DNA of 64,000 nucleotides from Streptococcus ictaluri 707-05 (GTDB lineage Bacteria; Bacillota; Bacilli; Lactobacillales; Streptococcaceae): NCBI RefSeq assembly GCF_000188015.2, contig NZ_AEUX02000008.1, positions 62,001 to 126,000 of the forward strand, read 5' to 3'. Shown piece by piece: positions 1 to 10,078 of this stretch (position 1 is its first letter; each line of letters starts with the position of its first letter). The notes under the pieces were generated by a model. It saw only the letters and a program-made list of their open reading frames with translations, ran no database searches and was not told where the DNA came from. The position numbers and the translations under genes were made by a program.

Positions 1-36
1 CTAAGCTAAAAGTTTAAGTAAATCAATATGAAAAAG

Positions 37-71
37 AAGCCCTTCTTAACTGAAAGGGCTTGCATTTTTTT
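37..71 (+). terminator. Rho-independent terminator of an upstream gene outside the window
   Basis: An 8-bp inverted repeat (AAGCCCTT / AAGGGCTT) with a short loop is followed by a T tract. No gene end is visible before it, so it probably closes a gene left of the window. Confidence 0.7.
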
Positions 72-127
72 CAAAAATTGGTATACTAAAAAGTGCATTT
101 GTGAACATCGTAACAAAAGGAGATATC

Positions 128-898
128 ATGAAAACACCTGAGCAAATTTTAGAAGCTACTATTCACATTGGAGAACATAAGATTGCAAAGACTGCTGTGA
201 CCAAAGCCATTTTAGGTTTTATTGGTGGCGCTATGATTAGTCTAGGATATTTGCTTTATGTGAGAATTGCAGCAAGTGGACTAGAAACCTTTGGAGCCTT
301 TTCAAGTATTTTAGGAGCCTGTGCTTTTCCAATTGGTCTCATTATCATTTTAATGGCAGGAGGCGAGTTGATTACAGGGAACATGATGGCTGTCTCTGCA
401 GCTTTCTTTGCTAAGAAAGTGACAGCAAGTGAGTTATTAAAGAACTGGTTAGTTATTACTCTTTTTAATATCATTGGTGCTGTTTTTGTGGCTTTTATCT
501 TTGGGCATTTTCTGGGGTTGACTGGAACTGGAATTTTTAAACAAGAAGTTATTGAGGTAGCTCATGCAAAATTAGCAGCTAGTCCGCTACAGGCAATTGT
601 TTCGGGAATTGGATGTAACTGGTTTGTAGGTTTAGCCTTATGGCTTTGTTACGGAGCTAATGATGCTACAGGTAAATTGTTAGGGACTTGGTTTCCTGTG
701 ATGACTTTTGTTGCTCTTGGATTTCAGCATAGTGTGGCCAATGCCTTTGTCATTCCCGCAGCTATTTTTGAAGGTGGGGCGACTTGGTTAGATTTTCTGA
801 CAAACTTCAGCTTGGTTTATATTGGCAATATTATTGGTGGTGCCATCTTTGTTAGTCTCTTTTATTACAAAGCTTACTATCATCCTAAAAGCCATTGA
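128..898 (+). CDS. Formate/nitrite transporter (FNT family) channel
   Basis: Integral membrane protein of about 256 residues with six hydrophobic segments, as in FocA/NirC-type pentameric channels for monovalent anions such as formate or nitrite. Family signatures are visible: GGELITGNMM near residue 80, CNWFV near 165 and GFQHSVANAF near 200, which carries the conserved pore histidine. I chose the ATG at 128 because AAAAGGAGATATC lies just ahead; an in-frame start 27 bases upstream has no such site. The gene is monocistronic, between two terminators. The substrate cannot be read from sequence, but export of formate from mixed-acid fermentation is the usual role in streptococci. Confidence 0.9.
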   Translation: MKTPEQILEATIHIGEHKIAKTAVTKAILGFIGGAMISLGYLLYVRIAASGLETFGAFSSILGACAFPIGLIIILMAGGELITGNMMAVSAAFFAKKVTASELLKNWLVITLFNIIGAVFVAFIFGHFLGLTGTGIFKQEVIEVAHAKLAASPLQAIVSGIGCNWFVGLALWLCYGANDATGKLLGTWFPVMTFVALGFQHSVANAFVIPAAIFEGGATWLDFLTNFSLVYIGNIIGGAIFVSLFYYKAYYHPKSH

Positions 899-915
899 GA
901 AAAGAAATATTTTTT

Positions 916-950
916 AGACTGGGAGAAAGTCTTCCCAGTCTTCTTTTTAT
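916..950 (+). terminator. Rho-independent terminator after the FNT gene
   Basis: AGACTGGGA pairs with TCCCAGTCT over an 8-base loop and runs into a T-rich tract 17 bases after the FNT stop codon. Confidence 0.85.
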
Positions 951-1004
951 TTTTTTGTGATAAAATAAGAAACGAAGTTTAAAAAGAAAGGTAGAAAGAT
1001 TGCC

Positions 1005-3058
1005 ATGGGTTCCTTTATTAAAAAGCAAAAAGCCAGTATTCCTAGACGTCTTCATCTCCTTTTTTTCATTATTGTCTTTTTGGTTACTAGCCTGATATTA
1101 AGATTAGCCTATATGCAGATTTATGATCATCAGTTCTATTTATCAAAATTAAATGCAACAACCCTTTATCATGTGCGTGAGTCTAAGCCCAGAGGTAGTA
1201 TTTTTGACCGGGAAGGAAAAGCTTTAGTGACTAACAATGACAAAGAAGTTGTCACCTTTACCAGAAGTCCTAAAGCAAGTGTAGCAGACATAAAAGTGCT
1301 CGCTAATAGACTTGCCCAATTTATGGAGTTACCGCAGCTTCCTGTTTCGACTAGGTCTAAAAAAGACTATTATTTAGCTGATCCTAAAGTATATGCTAAA
1401 GTGGTGGATCGGTCAGCAGATAAAGAAAAGACAGATCGTTTTGGGAATCGTTTGACCCAAGCGACAATTTATCAAAATGCTTTGGCTTCGGTTAAAGAGA
1501 AAGACTTAGTTTATTCGCAAGACCAATTAAAAGTGATAGCTGTCTTTAATCAAATGAATGCAACAGCAAGTTTTAATACCGTAAAGCTAAAGACGGAGCC
1601 TTTAACAGATTATATCAAGGCTTATATTCAAGCCAATCAATCTCAGTTGAAAGGTATATGGATAGGTTCTGATTGGGAGAGAGAGGTTAGAGACACTAGC
1701 CTAACATCGATTATTGGTAAGATTTCTTCTCGAGAAGCTGGCTTACCTAAAGAGGAAGCCGATGCTTATTTGAAAAAAGGTTATGCGCTCAATGATCGAG
1801 TTGGAACCTCTTATTTAGAGAAGCAGTATGAAGATCTTTTGCAAGGAAAACCTGTCATCAAACAAATTAAAATCAATAAGTCTGGGAAAAAATAGCAGAA
1901 AATACGACAGACAAGGGTACTTCTGGTAGTAACTTGAAATTAACTATTTCTTTAGATTTTCAAGAGGCTGTTGAGGGTATTTTAGAGAATCATTATCAGG
2001 CTGAATTAGCCAATGGCCAAGCCAAATACTCAGATGGCATCTACGCAGTTGCCTTAAACCCACAAACAGGTGCTATTTTAGCCATGACAGGATTATCCCA
2101 TAATCCTGAAAATGATCACTTACAAAAGGATGCCCTTGGCACCATTACAGATACCGTTACACCAGGATCGGTTGTAAAAGGAGCTACAATAATAGCTGGA
2201 TGGCAATCAGGGGTGATTGAAGGAAATCAAATCTTAACTGACCAACCGATTCAATTTGGAAATGCAAAGCCTATTCAATCATGGTTTACAGCAGGCTTGC
2301 AAAATATATCTGCTCAACAAGCTTTGGAATATTCTTCAAATACTTATATGGTGCAAGTTGCCTTAAAAATGATGGGGCAAGACTATCACACAGGAATGAC
2401 CTTAACAAGTAGTGGTATGAAAGAAGCCATGGGCAAATTGCGAGAGACCTTTGCTTCATTTGGTTTAGGGGTTCCAACTGGCATTGATTTACCAGGAGAA
2501 TCTGCGGGTTACTTGGCTAGTGATTATGATATGTCAGCTGTTTTAGGAGAGTCATTTGGACAGTTTGATAACTATACGACCATGCAGTTAGCGCAATATG
2601 TGTCGACAATTGCTAATGGAGGTAATCGTATTGCGCCTCACCTTGTTCAAGAGATTTATCATTCTAAAGGACAAGAGGGATTTGGGACCTTAACAAAAAC
2701 GATAGAACCTAAAGTCTTGAACAAAGTTGTCGTTTCACAAGATCAGTTAGCGATTATTCAAAATGGTTTTTACCAAGTGGTAAACAGTCAAAGTCCTTAT
2801 GCTACTGGTCGAGAATTATCCGGTGGACTTGTTTCAATTAGTGCTAAAACGGGAACAGCTGAAACCTTTGCTAAAGATAAAGAGGGTCATACCATTGAAA
2901 CCTTCAACCTAAATGTGGTTGCTTATGGGCCAAGTCAAACTCCTGAGATTGCAGTAGCTGTCATGTACCCCAAAGCCTCTCAACCATTAGCTAAAGCTCA
3001 TCAACAGATTGCTAAAGAAATAATTAACCTGTACATGACAGATTATGTCACAAAATAA
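1005..3058 (+). pseudogene. pbp2B: Penicillin-binding protein 2B, frameshifted in an A run
   Basis: Class B PBP, a septal or peripheral peptidoglycan transpeptidase. The first part has a membrane anchor near residues 18-38 and the PBP dimerisation domain; its frame ends in a TAG at 1893-1895. The remainder, readable from a TTG at 1934, carries the full transpeptidase domain with SxxK (SVVK), SSN and KTGTAE. The break is at GGG AAA AAA TAG: one more A gives GKKIAENT and continuous homology, for a protein of about 684 residues, normal for the family. The context pbp2B-recR-ddl-murF is conserved in streptococci. Class B PBPs are generally needed for growth, so an error, slippage decoding or a split product must be considered. 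No good ribosome-binding site precedes the second part. Confidence 0.85.
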
Positions 3059-3069
3059 AGGAGAAAAGT

Positions 3070-3666
3070 GTGTTATATCCACGACCTATTGCAAAATTGA
3101 TTGAAAGTTATTCAAAGTTACCAGGTATTGGTGCCAAAACAGCTACCAGATTAGCTTTTTATACCATTGGCATGTCTGATGAAGATGTCAATGATTTTGC
3201 TAAAAATCTATTAGCAGCTAAACGAGAACTGACTTATTGTTCGATTTGTGGTAATTTGACGGACGAAGACCCCTGTCACATTTGCACGGACCCTAGTCGG
3301 GATAAGAGTCTCTTATTGGTGGTTGAAGAGTCAAAAGATGTTTCGGCTATGGAAAAGATTCAAGAATATCACGGTCTTTATCATGTCTTGCATGGTCTTA
3401 TTTCTCCAATGAATGGTGTTGGTCCAGATGATATTAATTTGAAGGGTCTCATTACTCGCCTGATGGATAGTGAGGTTAATGAAGTTATCGTTGCAACAAA
3501 TGCCACAGCAGATGGGGAGGCGACTTCTATGTATATCTCACGTGTTTTGAAGCCAGCTGGTATCAAAGTAACGCGTCTAGCAAGAGGCTTAGCAGTGGGT
3601 TCAGATATCGAATATGCTGATGAAGTGACACTTTTAAGAGCGATTGAAAATCGTATAGAACTTTAA
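3070..3666 (+). CDS. recR: Recombination mediator RecR
   Basis: RecR acts with RecF and RecO to load RecA on SSB-coated single-stranded DNA at gaps. The 198-residue length is standard. Visible in order: an N-terminal helix-hairpin-helix ([14 protein letters not shown], residues 17-30), a four-cysteine zinc finger (CSIC ... CHIC, near 57-72) and a Toprim domain (VVEESKDV near 86, [13 protein letters not shown] near 144). It starts with GTG 11 bases after the pbp2B stop, with AAAGGAGAA as ribosome-binding site, so it is probably cotranscribed with pbp2B. Intact. Confidence 0.95.
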   Translation: MLYPRPIAKLIESYSKLPGIGAKTATRLAFYTIGMSDEDVNDFAKNLLAAKRELTYCSICGNLTDEDPCHICTDPSRDKSLLLVVEESKDVSAMEKIQEYHGLYHVLHGLISPMNGVGPDDINLKGLITRLMDSEVNEVIVATNATADGEATSMYISRVLKPAGIKVTRLARGLAVGSDIEYADEVTLLRAIENRIEL

Positions 3667-3677
3667 TGTAGACAAAA

Positions 3678-3711
3678 TAAGCCAATTACCAGAGGTAATT
3701 GGCTTATTTTT
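3678..3711 (+). terminator. Terminator after recR
   Basis: A long perfect stem, AAGCCAATTACC paired with GGTAATTGGCTT, is followed by a T tract just downstream of recR. Confidence 0.9.
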
Positions 3712-3843
3712 ACTATAAGACAGCTTTAGCTAAAGGCCAGTTTTTTTAATCTCTTTACTTGCTTTGCTATTATTAAGGTTTTGAAAAGCCTACTTCTTTT
3801 TGTTATAATAAATAGTAATTTAATTCAGATAGGAAAGGTACCT

Positions 3844-4890
3844 ATGTCTAAACAAACGTTAGTGTTATTATATGGAGGACGTTCAGCAGAACGTGAAGTA
3901 TCAGTTCTTTCAGCAGAGAGCATCATGAGAGCTGTTAACTATGATAAGTTTTTGGTTAAGACTTACTTTATCAGTCAGGCTGGAGAATTCATTAAGACAC
4001 AAGAATTTTCTGAAAAGCCATCTGAAACAGAACGACTTATGACCAATGATAGCATTAAGTTAGAGCAGGCCATTTCGCCAAGTGACATTTATGAAGAAGG
4101 AGCGGTGGTATTTCCTGTCTTACATGGTCCAATGGGAGAAGATGGCTCTATTCAAGGCTTCTTGGAAGTTTTAAAGATGCCTTACGTGGGTACCAATATC
4201 TTGTCTTCAAGTCTTGCAATGGATAAGATCACGACTAAGCGAGTCCTTGATTCTACAGGAATTCCTCAAGTTGCCTACACTGTTTATATTGAAGGGCAAG
4301 ATTTAGAGGCCTGTTTAATAGAGACTCAAAGTCGTCTTAGCTTCCCTATTTTTGTTAAACCAGCTAATATGGGGTCATCCATTGGTATTTCCAAAGCTAA
4401 TAACAGCAAGGAACTAAAAGAAGCGATTGCTTTAGCCTTAAAATATGATAGTCGTATTTTAATTGAACAAGGGGTAGTGGCGCGTGAGATTGAAGTTGGT
4501 CTACTAGGTAACACAGTGGTTCACTCGACCTTGCCAGGTGAAGTTGTTAAAGATGTGGCTTTTTATGATTATCAGGCCAAATATATTGATAACAAGATTA
4601 GCATGACCATTCCTGCGGAACTTGACCCAGAACTAGCTTCAAAAATGAGAGCTTATGCTGAAGAAGCCTTTAGAGCTTTAGGAGCCTGTGGCTTATCACG
4701 TTGTGATTTCTTTTTGGATGAAGAAGGGCATATTTACCTCAATGAATTAAACACAATGCCAGGATTTACACAATGGTCTATGTATCCTTTATTGTGGGAA
4801 AATATGGGCTTAGCCTATCCAGATTTGATTGAACAGTTGGTTGCTCTAGCACAAGAAATGTTCCAAAAGCGAGAAAGTCATTTATTATAA
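3844..4890 (+). CDS. ddl: D-alanine--D-alanine ligase
   Basis: ATP-grasp enzyme that joins two D-alanines for the pentapeptide of peptidoglycan precursors; cytoplasmic. About 348 residues, the usual length. Features seen: [13 protein letters not shown] at the N terminus, [16 protein letters not shown], the ATP-grasp stretch [15 protein letters not shown], and the metal-binding end [19 protein letters not shown] start it at the ATG at 3844, preceded by AGGAAAGG, rather than at an in-frame TTG 63 bases upstream. It precedes murF, which consumes its product. Intact. Confidence 0.95.
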   Translation: MSKQTLVLLYGGRSAEREVSVLSAESIMRAVNYDKFLVKTYFISQAGEFIKTQEFSEKPSETERLMTNDSIKLEQAISPSDIYEEGAVVFPVLHGPMGEDGSIQGFLEVLKMPYVGTNILSSSLAMDKITTKRVLDSTGIPQVAYTVYIEGQDLEACLIETQSRLSFPIFVKPANMGSSIGISKANNSKELKEAIALALKYDSRILIEQGVVAREIEVGLLGNTVVHSTLPGEVVKDVAFYDYQAKYIDNKISMTIPAELDPELASKMRAYAEEAFRALGACGLSRCDFFLDEEGHIYLNELNTMPGFTQWSMYPLLWENMGLAYPDLIEQLVALAQEMFQKRESHLL

Positions 4891-5053
4891 AAGAGGACAG
4901 GAAGAGGCCGCAACGTCTCTTCTTTTTTGTATTTTATTCAGACAGATAAGTCGACTACTTGTCAAATGCTGAAAATGCCACAATATTCTTTCTTTTTTAT
5001 GCTATAATAGAAAAGAAATCGTTACAAACAAGTGTTTTAAGAAGGAAGAAGAG

Positions 5054-6415
5054 ATGAAATTAACATTACATGAAGTTGCTAAAGTAGTTGATGCTCAAAA
5101 TAGTCTTTCTGATTTAGACGACGTTCCTCTGAATCAGATCGAATTTGATAGCCGAAAAATTAGTGAAGGGGATCTTTTTCTACCTCTAAAAGGAGAAAGA
5201 GATGGTCACGACTTTATTGATTTTGCTTTTGATAATGGAGCAGTCGCTACTTTTTCAGAAAAAGAGCTAACAGGTAAACCTTATCTTTTGGTGGATGATT
5301 GTTTGACAGCTTTTCAAAAATTAGCACATTATTATATCGACAAAATGCGAATTGATGTCATAGCTGTTACAGGATCTAACGGTAAAACTTCTACGAAAGA
5401 CATGATTGAAGCTGTTCTAGCTAGTAACTATAAAACTTATAAAACACAAGGTAATTACAATAATGATATTGGCTTGCCCTATACAGTCCTCCATATGCCA
5501 GATGATACCGAAAAAATCGTTTTGGAGATGGGACAAGATCACATGGGTGATATCAGCCTACTTTCTAAAATAGCTAGACCTCGAATTTCAGTGCTTACCT
5601 TAATTGGTGAAGCACATCTAGAGTATTTTGGCTCAAGACAAAAAATTGCCGAAGGAAAGATGCAAATTCTTGATGGCATGGACTCAGATGGCATCTTGAT
5701 TGCGCCTGGGGATCCTATCATAGACCCATATCTTCCTGAAAATCAAATGGTGATTCGATTTGGAGATGGTCAAGAAATCTATGTAGAAGAATTGCAGGAA
5801 GCTAAAACAAGTTTAACCTTCAAAACAAACTTCTTAAGTCAAGCAATCACTCTCCCCTTACCAGGAAAGTATAATGCTAACAACGCTATGGTAGCGGCTT
5901 ATGTTGGCAAATTGTTAGCTGTTCCTGATGAAGATATTATTGAAGCTTTAGAGTCCGTTCAATTGACGCGTAACCGTACGGAGTGGAAAAAAGCTAAGAA
6001 TGGATCTGATATCTTATCAGATGTCTACAACGCTAATCCCACGGCTATGAGACTAATTTTAGAGACATTTTCAGCTATTCCAAGAAATGAAGAAGGACAG
6101 AAAATAGCTCTTTTAGCGGATATGAAAGAATTAGGCGAGCAATCCATTGCTTTACATTCTCAACTCATAGAGAGTTTAAATCCTAAGGACATTGATTATT
6201 TGATGTTTTACGGGAATGATATTAAAGAGCTTGCTCAATTAGCTACTCAAAAGTATCCCAAAGATCATGTCTTCTTTTTTGAAAAGAGTGAAAGAAGAGA
6301 TGACTATCAGGAAATGGCTGAGTTTCTCGAGAAGTTAGTGGAACCTGAGGATCAGTTACTTTTAAAGGGAAGTAACTCCATGGGACTTGCTAAACTTGTT
6401 GATCATCTTACTTAA
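5054..6415 (+). CDS. murF: UDP-N-acetylmuramoyl-tripeptide--D-alanyl-D-alanine ligase MurF
   Basis: Mur ligase that adds D-Ala-D-Ala to the UDP-MurNAc-tripeptide, the last cytoplasmic step before the lipid carrier. 453 residues. The N-terminal substrate domain is followed by the ATP-binding loop TGSNGKTSTKD (near residue 109), the central ligase domain with NYNNDIGLP and LEMGQDHMGDI, and the C-terminal domain with DVYNANPTAM. AAGGAAGAAGAG precedes the ATG. A 160-base gap after ddl contains a likely promoter (TATAAT near 5003), so it may have its own transcript. Intact. Confidence 0.95.
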   Translation: MKLTLHEVAKVVDAQNSLSDLDDVPLNQIEFDSRKISEGDLFLPLKGERDGHDFIDFAFDNGAVATFSEKELTGKPYLLVDDCLTAFQKLAHYYIDKMRIDVIAVTGSNGKTSTKDMIEAVLASNYKTYKTQGNYNNDIGLPYTVLHMPDDTEKIVLEMGQDHMGDISLLSKIARPRISVLTLIGEAHLEYFGSRQKIAEGKMQILDGMDSDGILIAPGDPIIDPYLPENQMVIRFGDGQEIYVEELQEAKTSLTFKTNFLSQAITLPLPGKYNANNAMVAAYVGKLLAVPDEDIIEALESVQLTRNRTEWKKAKNGSDILSDVYNANPTAMRLILETFSAIPRNEEGQKIALLADMKELGEQSIALHSQLIESLNPKDIDYLMFYGNDIKELAQLATQKYPKDHVFFFEKSERRDDYQEMAEFLEKLVEPEDQLLLKGSNSMGLAKLVDHLT

Positions 6416-6516
6416 GAAAAATCCATAAATCCCTTTTTTGTCTGACAAAACACAGATTACCCCTTGTTCTCTCATCAAGATTAAGGTATAATGAAAAACT
6501 GTAGAAAGGGATATTT

Positions 6517-7212
6517 ATGGATTTTTTTGCAATTGAACCAATTGGGTTACCCCATACCTCGCTAATTTTTTACGTGTCATCAATTCTTGTTGCACCGCTC
6601 TTGTTTTTTTTGACACTTCAAGCTTACAAATCAAAACCTTACCGTTATTTTTTTCTGGGGCTTCAACTGAGTCAATTAATTGGCCTTTATACTTGGTATG
6701 CTTTGAGAGGTTTTCCTTTAAACGAAGCTTTGCCTCTTTACCATTGTCGTATTGCTATGCTAGCTGTTTTTTTCCTGCCAGATCGTAATAGTATTAAGCA
6801 ATTATTTATGATTTTAGGGATTGGAGGCGCTTTTTTAGCACTCTTATCACCGGATTTATACCCTTATAAGATGTGGCATGTGGCAAATGTAGCTTTTTAC
6901 TTAGGACACTATGCTTTACTGGTTAATGGCTTAATCTATCTTATTCGTTTTTATAATCCTGCTCAGCTTAGACCAGTCCTTTTACTGCGTTACTTAGCGA
7001 CTATCAATTTTGCTTTAATTTTAGTTAATTTACTTACTAAAGGTAATTATGGCTTTTTAATGGATATTCCAATTATCCACACTCATCATTTACTGCTTAA
7101 TTTTGCCATAGTTAGTCTAGGCTTATTAACCTTAATCAAGTTTATTGAAATGTCCTTCTTGCGAATTAGTCAAGCTAATCAATTACGATTAGAATGGTCA
7201 AAGGAAAAGTAG
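6517..7212 (+). CDS. YwaF-like (TIGR02206 type) integral membrane protein
   Basis: 231 residues, almost entirely hydrophobic, with about six or seven predicted membrane helices, and a short basic C-terminal tail (LRLEWSKEK). Features such as LYHCRIAML near residue 79 and IIHTHHLLLN near 189 resemble the conserved but uncharacterised TIGR02206/YwaF group. No catalytic motif is evident. AAAGGGA precedes the ATG and a promoter-like TATAAT (near 6487) lies upstream. No function is claimed; a transport or sensing role is only possible. Confidence 0.7.
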   Translation: MDFFAIEPIGLPHTSLIFYVSSILVAPLLFFLTLQAYKSKPYRYFFLGLQLSQLIGLYTWYALRGFPLNEALPLYHCRIAMLAVFFLPDRNSIKQLFMILGIGGAFLALLSPDLYPYKMWHVANVAFYLGHYALLVNGLIYLIRFYNPAQLRPVLLLRYLATINFALILVNLLTKGNYGFLMDIPIIHTHHLLLNFAIVSLGLLTLIKFIEMSFLRISQANQLRLEWSKEK

Positions 7213-7216
7213 GTCG

Positions 7217-7273
7217 TTGCGAAAGCTTGTGAAATCAGCTATAATAAAAAGAGTTGTCTACACAGCTCTTTTT
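7217..7273 (+). promoter_or_regulatory. Promoter overlapping a hairpin upstream of prfC
   Basis: TTGCGA (7217-7222) and TATAAT (7240-7245) are 17 bases apart, a near-consensus sigma-A promoter. Immediately after lies a hairpin (AAAAAGAG / CTCTTTTT with an inner TGT/ACA) ending in T residues. The hairpin most simply terminates the membrane-protein gene upstream; transcripts from this promoter would start inside it. Confidence 0.6.
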
Positions 7274-7288
7274 ATTGTGTCATCAATT

Positions 7289-7306
7289 AGGAGAAGACCA
7301 ATGTAA
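7289..7306 (+). other. Start-stop mini-ORF (ATG-TAA) in the prfC leader
   Basis: AGGAG at 7289-7293 is followed after 7 bases by ATG TAA at 7301-7306. This is ideal initiation spacing leading straight to a stop codon, 80 bases ahead of prfC. Whether ribosomes use it is unknown. A start-stop element is plausible as a sensor of termination capacity because the downstream gene encodes a release factor. Confidence 0.4.
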
Positions 7307-7386
7307 CTAAATGAAAATGACAAAATGCTATCGTTTCATAACTAGACAGAGGTATAGCTCTGGACCGATCAAAACAAGGAAAAAGT

Positions 7387-8931
7387 ATGTCAATTACAGA
7401 AGAAATTAAAAAACGTCGTACCTTTGCCATCATCAGTCACCCGGATGCTGGTAAAACAACTATTACAGAACAATTGCTTTATTTTGGAGGTGAAATCCGA
7501 GAAGCTGGAACTGTTAAAGGGAAAAAATCAGGTACCTTTGCCAAATCAGACTGGATGGATATTGAAAAACAACGTGGTATTTCGGTGACGTCATCCGTGA
7601 TGCAGTTTGACTATGCTGGAAAACGAGTGAATATCTTAGATACCCCAGGACATGAGGACTTTTCAGAAGATACCTATCGAACCCTTATGGCAGTAGATGC
7701 GGCTGTTATGGTGGTTGACTCTGCAAAAGGTATTGAGGCCCAAACCAAAAAACTTTTTGAAGTCGTTAAACACCGTAATATTCCTGTATTTACCTTTATC
7801 AATAAGCTTGACCGTGACGGTCGTGAGCCTTTAGAGCTTTTAGAAGAGTTAGAAGAGGTTCTGGGAATTGCCTCTTATCCGATGAACTGGCCTATCGGTA
7901 TGGGAAAAGCTTTTGAAGGACTCTATGATCTTCATAATGAACGCTTAGAACTTTATAAGGGAGAACAACGTTTTGCTGAGTTGGAAGAAGGCGGCAAGCT
8001 CTTTGCTAATAATCCTTTTTATGAGCAAGTCTTGGAAGATATTGAACTATTAGAAGAAGCTGGCAATGATTTTTCTAAGCAAGCTATCCTAGATGGCGAG
8101 TTGACTCCAGTGTTTTTTGGCTCTGCCTTAACTAATTTTGGGGTTCAAACCTTTTTAGATACTTTCTTGGAGTTTGCTCCAGAACCACATGGTCACAAAA
8201 CAACTGAGGATAGACTTATTGATCCTTTAGATAAGGACTTTTCAGGTTTTGTCTTTAAAATTCAAGCAAATATGGATCCTAAACACCGTGACCGTATTGC
8301 ATTTGTCCGTATCGTTTCAGGGGAATTCCAAAAAGGCATGTCCGTTAATTTGACCAGAACGGGTAAAGGGGCTAAATTATCTAATGTCACTCAGTTTATG
8401 GCTGAGTCGCGTGAAAATGTGCAGAATGCGGTTGCTGGTGATATTATTGGGGTTTATGATACAGGTACCTACCAGGTGGGTGATACTCTAACGGTTGGTA
8501 AAAATAAATTTGAGTTTGAACCCCTTCCAACTTTCACGCCAGAATTGTTCATGAAAGTGTCACCTAAAAATGTGATGAAACAAAAATCCTTCCATAAAGG
8601 AATGGAGCAACTGGTTCAAGAAGGGGCCGTTCAACTTTATAAAAATTATCAGACAGGTGAGTACATGCTAGGAGCTGTTGGTCAATTGCAGTTTGAGGTC
8701 TTTAAACACCGTATGGAAGGTGAATATAATGCCGAAGTAGTGATGACACCGATGGGCAAAAAGACAGTTCGGTGGATTTCTGAAGACGATTTGGATCAAC
8801 GCATGTCTTCCAGTCGTAACATCTTAGCTAAAGACCGTTTTGATCAACCCGTCTTTCTCTTTGAGAATGATTTTGCCCTTAGATGGTTTGCTGATAAATA
8901 CCCTGATGTTAAGTTAGAAGAAAAAATGTAA
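7387..8931 (+). CDS. prfC: Peptide chain release factor 3 (RF3)
   Basis: Translational GTPase that recycles RF1/RF2 from the ribosome after termination. 514 residues, the usual length. G motifs: [13 protein letters not shown] (G1, near residue 17), DTPGHEDF (G3, near 86) and NKLDRD (G4, near 140), then the EF-Tu-like domain 2 and the RF3 C-terminal domain. It starts at ATG 7387 after AAGGAAAAAGT. A 174-base gap upstream holds a promoter, a hairpin and a start-stop mini-ORF. A terminator follows. Intact. Confidence 0.95.
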   Translation: MSITEEIKKRRTFAIISHPDAGKTTITEQLLYFGGEIREAGTVKGKKSGTFAKSDWMDIEKQRGISVTSSVMQFDYAGKRVNILDTPGHEDFSEDTYRTLMAVDAAVMVVDSAKGIEAQTKKLFEVVKHRNIPVFTFINKLDRDGREPLELLEELEEVLGIASYPMNWPIGMGKAFEGLYDLHNERLELYKGEQRFAELEEGGKLFANNPFYEQVLEDIELLEEAGNDFSKQAILDGELTPVFFGSALTNFGVQTFLDTFLEFAPEPHGHKTTEDRLIDPLDKDFSGFVFKIQANMDPKHRDRIAFVRIVSGEFQKGMSVNLTRTGKGAKLSNVTQFMAESRENVQNAVAGDIIGVYDTGTYQVGDTLTVGKNKFEFEPLPTFTPELFMKVSPKNVMKQKSFHKGMEQLVQEGAVQLYKNYQTGEYMLGAVGQLQFEVFKHRMEGEYNAEVVMTPMGKKTVRWISEDDLDQRMSSSRNILAKDRFDQPVFLFENDFALRWFADKYPDVKLEEKM

Positions 8932-8936
8932 TCTCA

Positions 8937-8968
8937 AAAGGATAAGTTAGGGTAACTTATCCTTTTTT
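8937..8968 (+). terminator. Terminator after prfC
   Basis: AAGGATAAGTTA pairs with TAACTTATCCTT over a 3-base loop, followed by T residues. Confidence 0.9.
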
Positions 8969-9018
8969 AATGTTTAATCTTGTCCTTTGAGTTATAATAA
9001 AAGAAAAAGGAGATTTTA

Positions 9019-9399
9019 ATGGGATTTTTATCAGGATTAATGGGTAATGCCTCACAAATGGATAATGAAAAGGCTCAAGAAGAGTTAGCGGCTTTACTCA
9101 TAGAAGGGGAGAAAGTGGAATTAGCTTATATGCTTATTAGGGATTTAATTGTTTTTACTGAAAAGCGTCTAATCTTGGTAGATAAACAAGGTGTGGTTGG
9201 TAAAAAAATCGCTTATAAGACTATTCCTTATACTGCCATATCGCGTTTTTCTCTTGAAACTGCTGGTCATTTTGACTTGGATGCTGAATTAAAAATTTGG
9301 ATTTCTTCAGCTTTGGAGCCTGCAGAAGTGCTGACATTTAGAAATGATGAAAATGTCCTTGTTATACAACAGGCCTTGGCGAAAGCTATTTTAAAATAG
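9019..9399 (+). CDS. Bacterial PH-domain protein
   Basis: Cytoplasmic protein of 126 residues that reads as one bacterial pleckstrin-homology domain (PF08000-like): an N-terminal helix, then alternating beta strands (AYMLIRDLIVFTEKRLILVDKQG, shown here only in part as FTEKRLILVD; KTIPYTAISRFSLET) and a closing helix. AAAGGAG precedes the ATG, with a TATAAT-like element just upstream. Members are widespread in Firmicutes and have no established function. It stands alone between two terminators. Confidence 0.75.
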   Translation: MGFLSGLMGNASQMDNEKAQEELAALLIEGEKVELAYMLIRDLIVFTEKRLILVDKQGVVGKKIAYKTIPYTAISRFSLETAGHFDLDAELKIWISSALEPAEVLTFRNDENVLVIQQALAKAILK

Positions 9400-9426
9400 G
9401 TTTTCCTTTTGCTAGACAAATCAAAC

Positions 9427-9460
9427 AACCAACTCTAAAAAGAGTTGGTTTTTCTTTTTG
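9427..9460 (+). terminator. Terminator after the PH-domain gene
   Basis: AACCAACTCT pairs with AGAGTTGGTT over an A-rich loop and is followed by a T-rich tract. Confidence 0.85.
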
Positions 9461-9531
9461 AAAAAAAGAAACAAATATTTTGAAAACGCTATATTTTTCT
9501 GCTAAGACAACTTTTTGAGGAGTATTAAATA

Positions 9532-9651
9532 ATGATAATAGAATTAAGTGATATTTCAAAAGAATTTCCAAAATCATCTTTTAAATTGGAAAATATCTCC
9601 TTTGGTATTAAAAAAGGAGAAATTGTAGGCTTGATTGGTTCCAATGGGACT
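9532..9651 (+). pseudogene. N-terminal stub of an ABC transporter ATPase
   Basis: A good ribosome-binding site (GAGGAG) leads into about 40 residues typical of the start of an ABC ATPase: IIELSDISKEF, LENISFGIKKGEIVGLIGSNGT. The Walker A motif breaks off after GSNGT where GKT/S is expected. From there the reading runs antisense through a permease remnant and keeps open for about 80 meaningless residues. A deletion has joined two oppositely oriented genes near 9650. It cannot encode a working ATPase. Confidence 0.75.
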
Positions 9652-10067
9652 GAAAAAGCACTCTCTTCCATCTCGCTAATATCTTTGCCTAAAAGTACCA
9701 GATACATACCAGGATTGAGAGACATGAGGACAGCAGTGACAGTCACCGCTGAAATGCCTAAGAGCCCGCTGGCAGGAAAAAGAGCTTTGAAAAGTAGGCT
9801 TACGACCAGACTAATGGCGATTTTGAGTAATAAAACGGGACCAATAGCTTTGATAACTTTTGGGTATGTTGCCAAATCAGTCTGAATACCAGAAACCAAT
9901 AATAAAACGGCAATGATGAAAAAAGTAGTCTCTTGACTAAAAAGCCCACTAAAAGGCACCCTTAATTGTAATAACTTAGGGAAAAAAGTGTAAACCAAAG
10001 AGGTAAAAAACATGGGGATAAGGAAATTGCTTCCTTTGAAATGACTGAGTTTACGAATAAGAGACAT
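9652..10067 (-). pseudogene. Truncated 2-keto-3-deoxygluconate permease-like transporter
   Basis: About 139 recognisable residues with several hydrophobic segments. GLLGISAVTVTAVLMSLN and GMYLVLLGKDISEMEESAFS resemble the KDGT permease family, where a similar asparagine- and glycine-rich stretch is followed by an acidic E-E motif. The protein ends at the junction with the ABC stub near 9650, so roughly half of the usual 310-330 residues are missing. It lies 11 bases behind the MarR-type regulator and was probably its cotranscribed target. The family assignment rests on motif memory and is moderate. Confidence 0.6.
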
Positions 10068-10078
10068 GAGATTCCTTT

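Noticed and set aside
1934-3058. Second part of pbp2B as an independent gene starting at TTG
   Set aside because: No ribosome-binding site; the sequence just upstream is homologous in another frame, so it belongs to the frameshifted pbp2B.
9652-9885. Continuation of the ABC ATPase frame as a functional protein
   Set aside because: Walker A is broken and the sequence is the antisense of a permease; not a real domain.
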